Shown here one piece after another: positions 16,082 through 24,116 of a DNA stretch of 64,000 bases. Made by a program: the position numbers and the translations under genes. The stretch is from NCBI GenBank assembly GCA_040772305.1, contig JAXGYK010000002.1, forward strand, positions 186,001 through 250,000. Reading direction: 5' to 3'. The DNA is from Mesolinea sp040772305 (GTDB lineage: Bacteria > Chloroflexota > Anaerolineae > Anaerolineales > Anaerolineaceae). The notes beneath the pieces were generated by a model. The model searched no databases. It saw only the letters and a list, made by a program, of their open reading frames with translations, and had not been told where the DNA came from. Positions within the stretch are counted from its first letter, which is position 1. Each line of letters begins with the position of its first letter.

Positions 16082-19000
16082 ATGAAACATGAAGTCATCA
16101 TATCCATCATTTTTTACATTTGTGCTTGTTTTTATATGGTTTTTGGTGCAGCTAAAGTAGCTAAGAGAAGCGGTATTCATAATTTGTTTTTGTTTCTAAC
16201 AAGTTCATTGGCTACTTGGGCTTTTTCATATTCCATTTCAAATTCAGCACCTACAGCGGAAGCAAGTGCTTTTTGGAGATCTTTCTCTGCTTTTGGTTGG
16301 GGCGTTTATAACAGCTTTTTGCTCCACTTTATCCTGGTTCTCACAGAATTTGATAGCCGCTTCAATAAGCGAAATACGCTTGTATTGCTTTATTTACCCG
16401 CTCTTATCAATATCATCCTGTTTGGACCCTTTGGATGCCTCGTAGAGAAACATTATCAAATGGTGCTGACCGATTTCGGCTGGGTGAGCATAACCCCGAT
16501 GTATGCCGGAAAAGTTTGGCTGAACTTATACTACGTTGTATTTTCGATTGCAAGTATTATCTTACTTATTCGCTGGTACAGAGAAATTGAACCTCATGCT
16601 CCTGAGCATCGAGACGCAAAATATTTTGTCGTATCCATCCTGCTTCTTTTCTTGATCGAAGCCCTGGTAGATGCGTTGCCAGACATTCTTGGACGAAATT
16701 ATTTTCCAAAATTGGCCGTTGTGTTTTTGATAATTCCGACAATCATGCTCTATAGAGTATTGAGGAAAACCGGACAAATTAAAAAAATAGGGGAAGCATA
16801 CTCGTTTCCGGAGTCCTCAAAAGAGCTAAGCGGAGACCGATTGCGTTTGTTTAAAACGATAACAGCCATATTAATACTAGGTGGTGCACTATCCTTTTTA
16901 ATACGATACTTTGGTATGAAGGGAAAACTAGAACATGAGCTTTTACTCGCTGCGGTATTGGTGGCATTGGGTTCATTTGTAAGATTTGTACCGCTTCTAA
17001 CGAGCAGGCAAACGATACAGAATACCATCTTCCTGACGATAGCTGCCTTAGCTACCTTGTATTATTCGATAGCATATGCTGAGACAGGAGCGGTAACGAT
17101 ATGGTCAATGTACATCATATTTCTTCTGTTTACCGTCATTCTTGAAAGCCCAATCCATGCCTATGTCTTTACCGCGATAAGCGTCATCATTCAAGTTGTT
17201 TTCTGGATCCTTTACCCGGAAATTCCTGTCATCATCAACGGAAATGAGTATATAGCAAGAATAACTATTATTGTGCTTTCTTATATTACTGTGCAATATA
17301 TCTCAAACGAATTTACTTTAAAGATGCAGGATTATCAAGGGCTTGCAAAAGAACAAGAAGTACTCGAGAATATTTCTTCCAGTTTTATCTCCATTAATAA
17401 TGAAAACGCTTATGAAAAAGTAGATGAAATGATGGAAATGGCTGTCGAAATACTTAATTTTGACAACGCGTATTTATTTGATTTCGATGCAGATTATGAA
17501 AATGCAATGATTCTCAATATGTATGTAAAAGATAATGAGGCTAAATCATCGCCTTTTTATCTAAAAATGAATTTTAAGATAGCAGATTTTTTACCCTTGT
17601 TTCAGTCTCTGACCAAACGAAGCACACCTTTAATATGTGAAGACACCAGTAAGCTTCCCATTGATGAAGATGGAGGGATAAGAAATTTCTTCTTGTCAAG
17701 AGGAGTCAATTCTTTTATTACATTACCATTAATTGTCGATGCAAGAATAGATGGAATACTTCTTGTTGAATACAACGAAAGGCTTGATACAAGCCTCGCG
17801 CAAAACCGATTAAATTTTTTGCAAATTATCGCGAATATATTAGGGGACGCAAGGAAGAAGACTTTGTACGAAGAAAGGCTGTATCATTCCGCTTATTTTG
17901 ATGAAACTACAAAATTAGCGAACATGAATATGCTGAGGAAAAGGTTGGGGGAAATTATAGATGAGAGAAAAGAATCAGGGAAAATAGCAATCATCGACAT
18001 TGAACTTGAGAACCTGAGGATGATCAACGATGCCTTTGGCCATAGAATAGGAGAGGAGATCATCATCAAATCGGCGGCAATTCTCGAAGAGCTCATGGGG
18101 GAATTTTGTTATATCTCCAGATCGAGCGAAAGGGAGTTTGTTCTTGTTTTTCCTAATGTGGAAGATTGCGAACAGATAGAGCAGTGCGCAGAAAGAATAC
18201 TTGCTTCTTTTGCTAATCCCGTATTAACCGATACAGGAATTGAGGCATTATTTGTTGTCGTCCTTATGGGTATATCGGTGTATCCGGATCATGGCAGAGA
18301 CGCGGATACTCTTTTGAAAAATGCCGATCTGGCAAGATTTGAAGCAAAAACTAATAATGAAAAGATTGTTTTCTATTCGGAAGAACTGGAAAACACTATT
18401 GCGGAAAACACCTTTTTTACGAACAGGCTTTTTAAATCCTTGGAAAATGAAGAGTTTTTCCTGGAGTATCAACCTCAGATTAGCTGTAATACGGAAAAAA
18501 TTGTTGGCGTCGAAGCCTTGCTCAGATGGATGAGCGACGGTAAGAAAAGAGTACCGCCGGATAGATTTGTCCCCATACTTGAGCAAACGGGATTAATTTA
18601 TGATGTGGGGCTATGGGTGCTGCAAGAAGCGCTTCAAGAGCATAAGAGGCTGATTGCAAAGGGCTTTCCACCCCTTCGTATTTCAGTAAACTTGTCAATT
18701 GTACAATTCCAGGGAGAAGATTTTATTGGCGTTTTTCGAAAAATCATAGGGGGAAGTGGGGTAAACCCGAAATATATTGAGCTGGAAGTTACAGAAAACG
18801 TGTTCTCTAAAAATCCTGAGGACGCCATTAAAAAACTGCACAGATTAAAAGACCTGGGAGTAAGTATTGCCATAGATGATTTTGGCAGAGGATACTCATC
18901 ATTAAATCGCTTGAACCTGCTGCCTTTTGACAGATTAAAAGTAGATAAAGAGATCGTCGATTATATCGATTTGGAAAGAAAAAGAGCTCCTGTAATGGAA

Positions 19001-19195
19001 ACCATTGTTACATTAGGTAAAGCCTTCAGTGCCGATATCACTGCCGAAGGTGTGGAAACAAAGGAGCAGGTGGAGTTTCTGAAAAGCCTGGCCTGCGATG
19101 AAATCCAAGGGTATTATTATTCAAGGCCTTTGTCGCCGGAAGCGCTGGAAGAATTCCTCAAAAATGAATGCTACGGACTTTGCTTTGCGAATTAG
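16082..19195 (+). CDS. 7TM-GAF-GGDEF-EAL protein, predicted c-di-GMP phosphodiesterase
   Basis: A 1037-residue multidomain membrane protein. Residues 1-230 hold about seven helices of the histidine-kinase N-terminal 7TM type. More helices follow at about 260-400, then a GAF-like domain (about 420-595), a GGDEF fold (about 605-765) and an EAL domain (about 780-1030). The GGDEF site reads SEREF (682-686) in place of GGDEF, so it cannot make c-di-GMP, but it might bind GTP. The EAL domain keeps E811 in EALLRW, ELEVTEN, DDFGRGYSS, the VDK Lys and AEGVET, so it should hydrolyse c-di-GMP. The gene is AT-rich and has the look of an acquired gene. Confidence 0.92.
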   Translation: MKHEVIISIIFYICACFYMVFGAAKVAKRSGIHNLFLFLTSSLATWAFSYSISNSAPTAEASAFWRSFSAFGWGVYNSFLLHFILVLTEFDSRFNKRNTLVLLYLPALINIILFGPFGCLVEKHYQMVLTDFGWVSITPMYAGKVWLNLYYVVFSIASIILLIRWYREIEPHAPEHRDAKYFVVSILLLFLIEALVDALPDILGRNYFPKLAVVFLIIPTIMLYRVLRKTGQIKKIGEAYSFPESSKELSGDRLRLFKTITAILILGGALSFLIRYFGMKGKLEHELLLAAVLVALGSFVRFVPLLTSRQTIQNTIFLTIAALATLYYSIAYAETGAVTIWSMYIIFLLFTVILESPIHAYVFTAISVIIQVVFWILYPEIPVIINGNEYIARITIIVLSYITVQYISNEFTLKMQDYQGLAKEQEVLENISSSFISINNENAYEKVDEMMEMAVEILNFDNAYLFDFDADYENAMILNMYVKDNEAKSSPFYLKMNFKIADFLPLFQSLTKRSTPLICEDTSKLPIDEDGGIRNFFLSRGVNSFITLPLIVDARIDGILLVEYNERLDTSLAQNRLNFLQIIANILGDARKKTLYEERLYHSAYFDETTKLANMNMLRKRLGEIIDERKESGKIAIIDIELENLRMINDAFGHRIGEEIIIKSAAILEELMGEFCYISRSSEREFVLVFPNVEDCEQIEQCAERILASFANPVLTDTGIEALFVVVLMGISVYPDHGRDADTLLKNADLARFEAKTNNEKIVFYSEELENTIAENTFFTNRLFKSLENEEFFLEYQPQISCNTEKIVGVEALLRWMSDGKKRVPPDRFVPILEQTGLIYDVGLWVLQEALQEHKRLIAKGFPPLRISVNLSIVQFQGEDFIGVFRKIIGGSGVNPKYIELEVTENVFSKNPEDAIKKLHRLKDLGVSIAIDDFGRGYSSLNRLNLLPFDRLKVDKEIVDYIDLERKRAPVMETIVTLGKAFSADITAEGVETKEQVEFLKSLACDEIQGYYYSRPLSPEALEEFLKNECYGLCFAN

Positions 19196-19372
19196 GATAT
19201 TGCTTTGTCAGAGGTATTGGAAACTGCGATTCAGGAACTTCAGCAGGCAGCCCCATCGTTCTGCCAGGGAGATGCTTCCTTAATGACAGAGTACAGGAAC
19301 CTGCCAGTGGGCTACAGAGAGGTGGTGACCATCAGTAGGTGCCAGGTCAAACAGCTTGATTTTACGCCCTAA
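19196..19372 (+). other. 58 open codons directly in frame after the EAL stop
   Basis: After the TAG of the EAL gene the same frame stays open to TAA at 19370-19372, with a TTG at 19205 and an ATG at 19283. The translated text (for example NLPVGYREVVTISRCQ) looks protein-like but I do not recognise it. It may be the eroded 3' end of another gene. No ribosome-binding site is visible. Confidence 0.25.
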
Positions 19373-19420
19373 ATGAGGTTTCTAAAGTCTTTACAAGGGT
19401 TTGCAAAGACCTGAATGTGG

Positions 19421-19492
19421 TATATTAAGATTTGAGTTCTCTGTAGAGAACAATTGTTTATTAAGTCTATAGTAAAACAAGGAGATAAGAAG
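19421..19492 (+). promoter_or_regulatory. infC leader: -10 box, dyad, Shine-Dalgarno
   Basis: A TATATT box (19421-19426) is followed by GTTCTCT-GT-AGAGAAC (19436-19451), a near-perfect dyad that would fold into a small hairpin near the RNA 5' end. AAGGAGAT (19479-19486), eight bases before the ATT codon at 19493, fixes the start of infC. No clear -35 box was found. Confidence 0.55.
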
Positions 19493-20071
19493 ATTAGCAA
19501 TAAAGCCGAATATCGTATTAATGAACGTATTCGAACCGAGCGCGTGCGCTTGGTCGATGAAAATGGAGAGAATGTTGGGATTGTTACGATCAACGAAGCA
19601 CTGCAGCACGCCGACGCCGTAGGGCTGGACTTGGTTGAAATTGCCCCTAATGCCAATCCCCCAGTTTGCAAGGTTATCAACTATAGCAAGTTCCTTTACG
19701 AAAAAGAGAAAAAGGAACGCGAGGCTCGCAAAGCTCAGACGAAAATTGAGATCAAAGAGATTCGCTTACGGCCCAAAACCGGCGAGCATCATCGCGGTTT
19801 TAAGGTGCGGGATGCGCGCGGCTGGTTACAAAACGGGATGAAAGTGCGGGTTACCGTACGTTTTAGGGGACGTGAGATCACCTATCCAGAGCTTGCATTG
19901 GAAGATTTGCGCGAGATCGCTGAAGAACTTCAGGACGTTGCAGATATCGAACAAGCCCCCAATATGGATGGCAGGAGTATGTCGATGATGCTGGCACCCC
20001 GCAAGGAAAAGAATCTGCCTGGTGGGCAAACGGAAAAAAAGGCGGAAAGCTGCCGTAAATTAAGTTCTTGA
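19493..20071 (+). CDS. infC: translation initiation factor IF-3, ATT start codon
   Basis: IF-3 binds the 30S subunit, keeps it apart from 50S and checks start-codon pairing. The 192-residue product has the N-domain (AEYRINERIRTERVRLVDENG is the typical opening; GLDLVEIAPNANPPVCKVINY) and the C-domain (EIKEIRLRP, HHRGFKVRDARGWL, KVRVTVRFRGRE). The strong Shine-Dalgarno at 19479-19486 points to ATT at 19493, and the product from there begins as IF-3 should. A TTG at 19454 gives 13 extra residues that contain the Shine-Dalgarno itself and can be dismissed. An ATT start lets IF-3 limit its own synthesis, as in E. coli. Confidence 0.95.
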   Translation: MSNKAEYRINERIRTERVRLVDENGENVGIVTINEALQHADAVGLDLVEIAPNANPPVCKVINYSKFLYEKEKKEREARKAQTKIEIKEIRLRPKTGEHHRGFKVRDARGWLQNGMKVRVTVRFRGREITYPELALEDLREIAEELQDVADIEQAPNMDGRSMSMMLAPRKEKNLPGGQTEKKAESCRKLSS

Positions 20072-20094
20072 CTCGCTAGATAATCTGGTATACT
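20068..20094 (+). promoter_or_regulatory. candidate internal promoter for rpmI-rplT
   Basis: TTGACT (20068-20073) overlaps the infC stop, and TATACT (20089-20094) follows after 15 bases, a short spacer. A transcript from here would begin just before the hairpin at 20112. Confidence 0.5.
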
Positions 20095-20111
20095 CTTTGT
20101 TTGGTTTATGA

Positions 20112-20141
20112 CCAACGGCTGTGTACGTCTGCAGCCGTTGG
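20112..20141 (+). promoter_or_regulatory. leader hairpin of rpmI-rplT, candidate L20 or attenuation site
   Basis: CCAACGGCTG (20112-20121) pairs perfectly with CAGCCGTTGG (20132-20141) around a 10-base loop, 22 bases before the rpmI start, and is followed by ATTTTC. In other bacteria this operon is controlled by bL20 binding to its leader or by a leader terminator. The short T run argues for a protein-binding hairpin at least as much as for a terminator. Confidence 0.65.
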
Positions 20142-20163
20142 ATTTTCTAAGAGGAGTTTGATC

Positions 20164-20400
20164 GTGGCTCGCAAAGCAAGAGAAGGTAAATACAAGATCA
20201 AGACTCATAAGGCTACGTCCAAACGCTTCCGTACCACAGGGTCCGGCATGGTCGTGCGCACTAAGATTGGTAAAGGTCACTTACGCCGCAATACGTCCAA
20301 ACGGACAAAGTATATGCTGGCCAGGACTATTGCCGTCAAGACCACTGGCCTAACCCGGCATATCAAGCGTTTGTGCCCCTATATGAGCAAAAAGGACTAA
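20164..20400 (+). CDS. rpmI: 50S ribosomal protein bL35
   Basis: A very basic 78-residue protein with the bL35 pattern: KIKTHKATSKRFRTTGSG near the start and RTKYMLARTIAVKTT later. It is part of the large ribosomal subunit. The start is GTG at 20164, preceded by AGAGGAG at seven bases; the upstream open frame through the leader hairpin is not coding. It is a little longer than the usual 65 residues because of an extended C-terminus (LTRHIKRLCPYMSKKD), where the HIKRLCPY part is characteristic of the family. Cotranscribed with rplT 90 bases downstream. Confidence 0.96.
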   Translation: MARKAREGKYKIKTHKATSKRFRTTGSGMVVRTKIGKGHLRRNTSKRTKYMLARTIAVKTTGLTRHIKRLCPYMSKKD

Positions 20401-20490
20401 AGACTGTCCTGTCGTTCCGTTTTATGTGTGGCTGCTGGGTGTATGCAACGAGGCCTGGCCTGACGCCCAGGGGACCGCAAAGGAGTAATT

Positions 20491-20838
20491 ATGGCAAGAG
20501 TAAAGAGTGGACCGTACCGCCGCCGCCGACATCAGCGGCTCATCGACCGCAACCGTGGTTATGAGGGTACCCGCAGTAAGCTGTTCAGACGTGCTAACGA
20601 GACCTTTTTAAGGGCTCAGTGGTATGCCTATGGAGATCGCCGCAACCGAAAGCGCGATTTGCGCCGTTTGTGGATTACACGGATTAATGCTGCTGCCCGA
20701 TTGAACGGCACAACGTACAGCAGGCTGATTGCCGCTATGCGCCAAGGCAATGTGGTGCTCAACCGTAAAATGCTGGCCGATTTGGCTGTGCGGGATGCCA
20801 AAGCATTTAGCAAGGTGGTCAGCGCCGTCGTAAAATAG
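20491..20838 (+). CDS. rplT: 50S ribosomal protein bL20
   Basis: The 115-residue product is bL20 over its whole length: MARVKSGPYRRRRHQRLIDR at the start, the conserved RNRKRDLRRLWITRINAA in the middle, and NVVLNRKMLADLAV near the end. It is essential for early 50S assembly, binding 23S rRNA domain II, and in many bacteria also represses its own operon by binding the leader RNA. AAAGGAG precedes the ATG at the right distance. The 90-base gap after rpmI contains a GC-rich CCTGG/CCAGG element that could be part of such a control site. A terminator follows. Confidence 0.97.
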   Translation: MARVKSGPYRRRRHQRLIDRNRGYEGTRSKLFRRANETFLRAQWYAYGDRRNRKRDLRRLWITRINAAARLNGTTYSRLIAAMRQGNVVLNRKMLADLAVRDAKAFSKVVSAVVK

Positions 20839-20861
20839 GCCGCTATCAATTGACTACTCAG

Positions 20862-20888
20862 GCCCTGGGAAAATCTCGGGGCTTTTTT
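20862..20888 (+). terminator. terminator after rplT
   Basis: GCCCTG pairs with CGGGGC across GGAAAATCT, followed by six T. It ends the infC-rpmI-rplT unit. Confidence 0.82.
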
Positions 20889-20965
20889 GATGATTGTTTC
20901 CAGGTTGTTGCTCAAACCAATATAGCAAATGATTGGTAAAATCGCAGGAGCTGAGGTGAGCATAT

Positions 20966-22279
20966 ATGATGAATACCCCTGTTAAAAACACTTTTAAATT
21001 GGATAAGCGCAGCTGGGTGGTGATGGCTGCACTGGCTGTTACCGGACAAATTGCCTGGGCAGTTGAAAACACCTGGTTTAACAGCTTTGTTTATGACACA
21101 ATCACGCGCGATCCCCAGCCAATCGCAATTATGGTTGCAGCAAGCGCAATTGTGGCTACTCTCACTACCTTGTTTATTGGATCTCTTAGCGATCGCAGCC
21201 GCTCCAAGTGGGGCAGGCGGCGTCCTTTCATCGTAGTGGGCTATTTTTTCTGGGGCTTGATGACGGCTATATTTCCCATGGCGTCCTGGGCAAAATCGGT
21301 GAGCATAGCCGTAATTCTGGTGGTAAGCATTGATTGCCTGATGACCTTCTTTGGCTCAATGGCCAACGATGCAGCCTTTAATGCATGGACTGCGGATATT
21401 ACCCCGCCAAACCAGCGCGGAAGAGTTGAAGGTGTGCTGAATCTCAGCCTCTTTGTGGCTCAAATACTGTCTATGACGGCTGCAGGTATTTTGATTGATA
21501 AATTCGGATATTTCGCCTTTTTCTACGCTTTAGGAGGCATTGTTATGCTGGTAGGGCTTCTGGCTGGCACGCAGGTCCGGGAGGAGATGCCAACAGTGCC
21601 CGAGGATGAACAGCCAGCCAGCGAACCATTCTTTCGATGGGCCTATTTGAGCGAGTACCGTCAGCTCTTTATCCTCTTCCTGGTTATCATGCTGGCAGCA
21701 ATAGGGATGAATGTTGCTTTCCCTTACCTGATTATTTACCTTGAGAATTTTATTGGCGTCAGTAAAAGCCAGTTTGCCGTTATCGGCGGGGGAATAATGC
21801 TCGTTTCGGGGTTATTAGCCATTCCTTTTGGGATTCTGGCGGATCGCTGGAACAAGAAATGGGTTCTGCTTGCTGCAATTATTGTTTCGGCAGCGGGTTG
21901 CTGGCTCTTTTCTTTGGTGCGCAGCGTGCCGATGCTTGCAGTGGCAGGAATTTTGTGGCAAGGTTTCTATGTGGCGGTTTCTATTGCCTCGGTCTCCTGG
22001 ATGAAAGAATTGCTTCCGGCTGAAGCACGGGGTAAATTCCTGGGTATCCGCATGATCTTCTGGATTTTGATTCCAATGGTGATTGGCCCAGCGATTGGCT
22101 CGGCGCTGATCCGCGCCTTTGGTATACCTGCAACACTCAATGGAGAAGCAGGGTTTATTCCTGTTCCGGTCATCTTTCAGGCTTCGGCAGCAATTAGTCT
22201 GCTGGCTCTTATTCCCAGCTTTTTCCTAAAACCGGAAGCATCCAGCGCCGGCTTTGCCACTGATTTGGAGGATTCTTGA
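20966..22279 (+). CDS. MFS transporter, sugar (GPH/SLC45-like) type
   Basis: A 437-residue protein with twelve predicted membrane helices. The loop after helix 2 reads GSLSDRSRSKWGRRRPFI, split across residues 73-90, the form typical of GPH and SLC45-like sugar symporters, and a second LADRWNKKWV loop follows in the other half. It has two candidate ATGs, 20966 and 20969, after GAGGTGAG. Its stop overlaps the start of the GH2 gene, so transport and cleavage of the same glycoside are probably coupled. The substrate is likely a glucuronide or galactoside-type sugar, judging from the GH2 partner; this is inference. Confidence 0.85.
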   Translation: MMNTPVKNTFKLDKRSWVVMAALAVTGQIAWAVENTWFNSFVYDTITRDPQPIAIMVAASAIVATLTTLFIGSLSDRSRSKWGRRRPFIVVGYFFWGLMTAIFPMASWAKSVSIAVILVVSIDCLMTFFGSMANDAAFNAWTADITPPNQRGRVEGVLNLSLFVAQILSMTAAGILIDKFGYFAFFYALGGIVMLVGLLAGTQVREEMPTVPEDEQPASEPFFRWAYLSEYRQLFILFLVIMLAAIGMNVAFPYLIIYLENFIGVSKSQFAVIGGGIMLVSGLLAIPFGILADRWNKKWVLLAAIIVSAAGCWLFSLVRSVPMLAVAGILWQGFYVAVSIASVSWMKELLPAEARGKFLGIRMIFWILIPMVIGPAIGSALIRAFGIPATLNGEAGFIPVPVIFQASAAISLLALIPSFFLKPEASSAGFATDLEDS

Positions 22280-24039
22280 AAAACCTTAGCAGCCCTTTCA
22301 AACCGGTTCTTCCGGTTCCCTTGCCCGAATATCCCCGGCCTCAGTTTGTGCGGCCAGATTGGATTAACCTGAATGGTTATTGGGAGTATGCTATCCGGCC
22401 TGAAAACGGCCCCATGCCTCAAAAATATGACGGGCAAATTTTGGTTCCTTTTTGTGTTGAAAGTGCGCTCTCAGGGGTGCAGCGTGCTTTGCTGCCCAAT
22501 GAAAAGCTCTGGTACCGACGCAGCTTTGAAGTACCTGCTCTAAAAGAGCAGCGTCTGCTTTTGCATTTTGGGGCTGTTGATCACAGTTGTGAGCTTTGGC
22601 TTAATGGAGAAAAACTTGGCAGTCACACAGGCGGCTTTTTACCATTCAGCTTTGATATTACGCTTCAGGCGAAGCCTGGCCAAAACGAATTGATTCTGGC
22701 AGTGCAGGACCCCAGCGACAGTGGCCTCCAACAGCGCGGAAAACAAGTTCTTAAACCAGGCGGAATCTGGTATACAGCCAGTTCTGGCATTTGGCAAACC
22801 GTATGGCTGGAAATGGTGCCGGAAAGTTACCTGAATTCCGTAAAAATGACGCCGAACTTAGCAGCTGAAGAACTTGGCTTAAGCGTTCAGGTTTTTGGAA
22901 AGAAAGATGAGCTGCTGAATTGGCGTGCCGTAGCAAGTATTGATGGAGAAGAAATTGCCCGGGGACATGCCCAAGTGGATGAAGGTATCCATCTAAAAAT
23001 TTCTAATCCCAGGCTCTGGAGCCCGGTTTCACCAAGCCTGTATGATTTGGAATTAACGCTTTATCGCGGTGATATGCAGATAGACCGTGTGCAATCTTAT
23101 TTTGCGATGCGTTCCTTTGGGAAGGTACGCGATGCGCAAGGTTATTGGCGCTTTGCCCTTAATGGCAAGCCCTTGTTTTTGTTTGGCCCGCTCGACCAGG
23201 GTTATTGGCCTGAAAGTTTGATCACGCCTCCCAGTGAAGAGGCGATCTTGTTTGACCTGGAGTATTCCAAGGCGATTGGATGCAATATGGTGCGCAAGCA
23301 CTGTAAAGTGGAGCCTCTACGTTACTATGCAGCCTGTGACCGCCTGGGCTTAATTGTTTGGCAGGATATGCCTAACGGCGGCTACAAATACCCTGATGCG
23401 ATGGCTGTTATTACCATGTTTACCGGTTTGCACCGTAACGACCGTACCGCTCTTGGAAGATATGGACGCGGCGATACCGCAAACCGCAAAGCTTTCTTGG
23501 AAGAGTTACTGGGTATGGTTGAACACTTGTACAATGTTCCCAGTTTAGGGGTTTGGGTTCCGTTTAATGAGGCCTGGGGGCAGTTCGAAGCGATTAAGGT
23601 GAGCAATTGGCTCAAGGAGCTGGATCCAAGCCGGCTGGTGGATCATGCCAGCGGCTGGTTTGACCAGGGGGGCGGCGACTTCCAAAGCCGCCATGTGTAC
23701 GTTAAACCTTTATCGGCGCGCCAGCCCGACGAACGCATCCTGGCTGTCACTGAATTTGGCGGCTACAGTCTCAAAAATCCTGGCCATGACTGGGATGAGC
23801 AGAAAACCTTTGGGTATAAGTTGGTGAAATCTAAGGAAGCATTGATGAGGAGCTACACAAAGCTGATTACAGCCCAGTTGATGCCTCTGATCCCAAAAGG
23901 AATGTCAGCCGCGATTTATACCCAGCTTAGCGATGTTGAAACAGAGACAAACGGGTATTTGAGCTATGACCGAAAAGTGATAAAAATGCCCTCGGAAGAT
24001 TTAAAGGCATTGCACGACCGTCTGACTGCGGCCTTATAA
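22276..24039 (+). CDS. glycoside hydrolase family 2 enzyme
   Basis: A 587-residue cytosolic GH2 enzyme: N-terminal jelly-roll sugar-binding domain (LNGYWEYAIRPENG, LHFGAVDHSCELWLNGEKLG split at about residues 95-115), an Ig-like domain, and a TIM barrel from about 285. The acid/base Glu is in WVPFNEAWGQF and the nucleophile in AVTEFGGYS. MVRKHCKVEPLRYYAACDRLG is the usual start of the barrel. The start is TTG at 22276 with GGAGG five bases upstream, and overlaps the permease stop. It lacks the extra C-terminal domains of large beta-galactosidases, and may be a beta-glucuronidase-, mannosidase- or galactosidase-type enzyme. Specificity cannot be read from the sequence. Confidence 0.88.
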   Translation: MKNLSSPFKPVLPVPLPEYPRPQFVRPDWINLNGYWEYAIRPENGPMPQKYDGQILVPFCVESALSGVQRALLPNEKLWYRRSFEVPALKEQRLLLHFGAVDHSCELWLNGEKLGSHTGGFLPFSFDITLQAKPGQNELILAVQDPSDSGLQQRGKQVLKPGGIWYTASSGIWQTVWLEMVPESYLNSVKMTPNLAAEELGLSVQVFGKKDELLNWRAVASIDGEEIARGHAQVDEGIHLKISNPRLWSPVSPSLYDLELTLYRGDMQIDRVQSYFAMRSFGKVRDAQGYWRFALNGKPLFLFGPLDQGYWPESLITPPSEEAILFDLEYSKAIGCNMVRKHCKVEPLRYYAACDRLGLIVWQDMPNGGYKYPDAMAVITMFTGLHRNDRTALGRYGRGDTANRKAFLEELLGMVEHLYNVPSLGVWVPFNEAWGQFEAIKVSNWLKELDPSRLVDHASGWFDQGGGDFQSRHVYVKPLSARQPDERILAVTEFGGYSLKNPGHDWDEQKTFGYKLVKSKEALMRSYTKLITAQLMPLIPKGMSAAIYTQLSDVETETNGYLSYDRKVIKMPSEDLKALHDRLTAAL

Positions 24040-24073
24040 GCCAGCAATAAAAGACAATAGAGCGGTGATTGAC

Positions 24074-24106
24074 CTTGCAGGGCAAGCTACGGAAAAGCCC
24101 TGCAAG
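24074..24106. terminator. bidirectional terminator between GH2 and Agl23 genes
   Basis: CTTGCAGGGC (24074-24083) and its exact complement (24097-24106) flank a 13-base loop between two convergent genes. Confidence 0.72.
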
Positions 24107-24116
24107 ATCTATTTAT

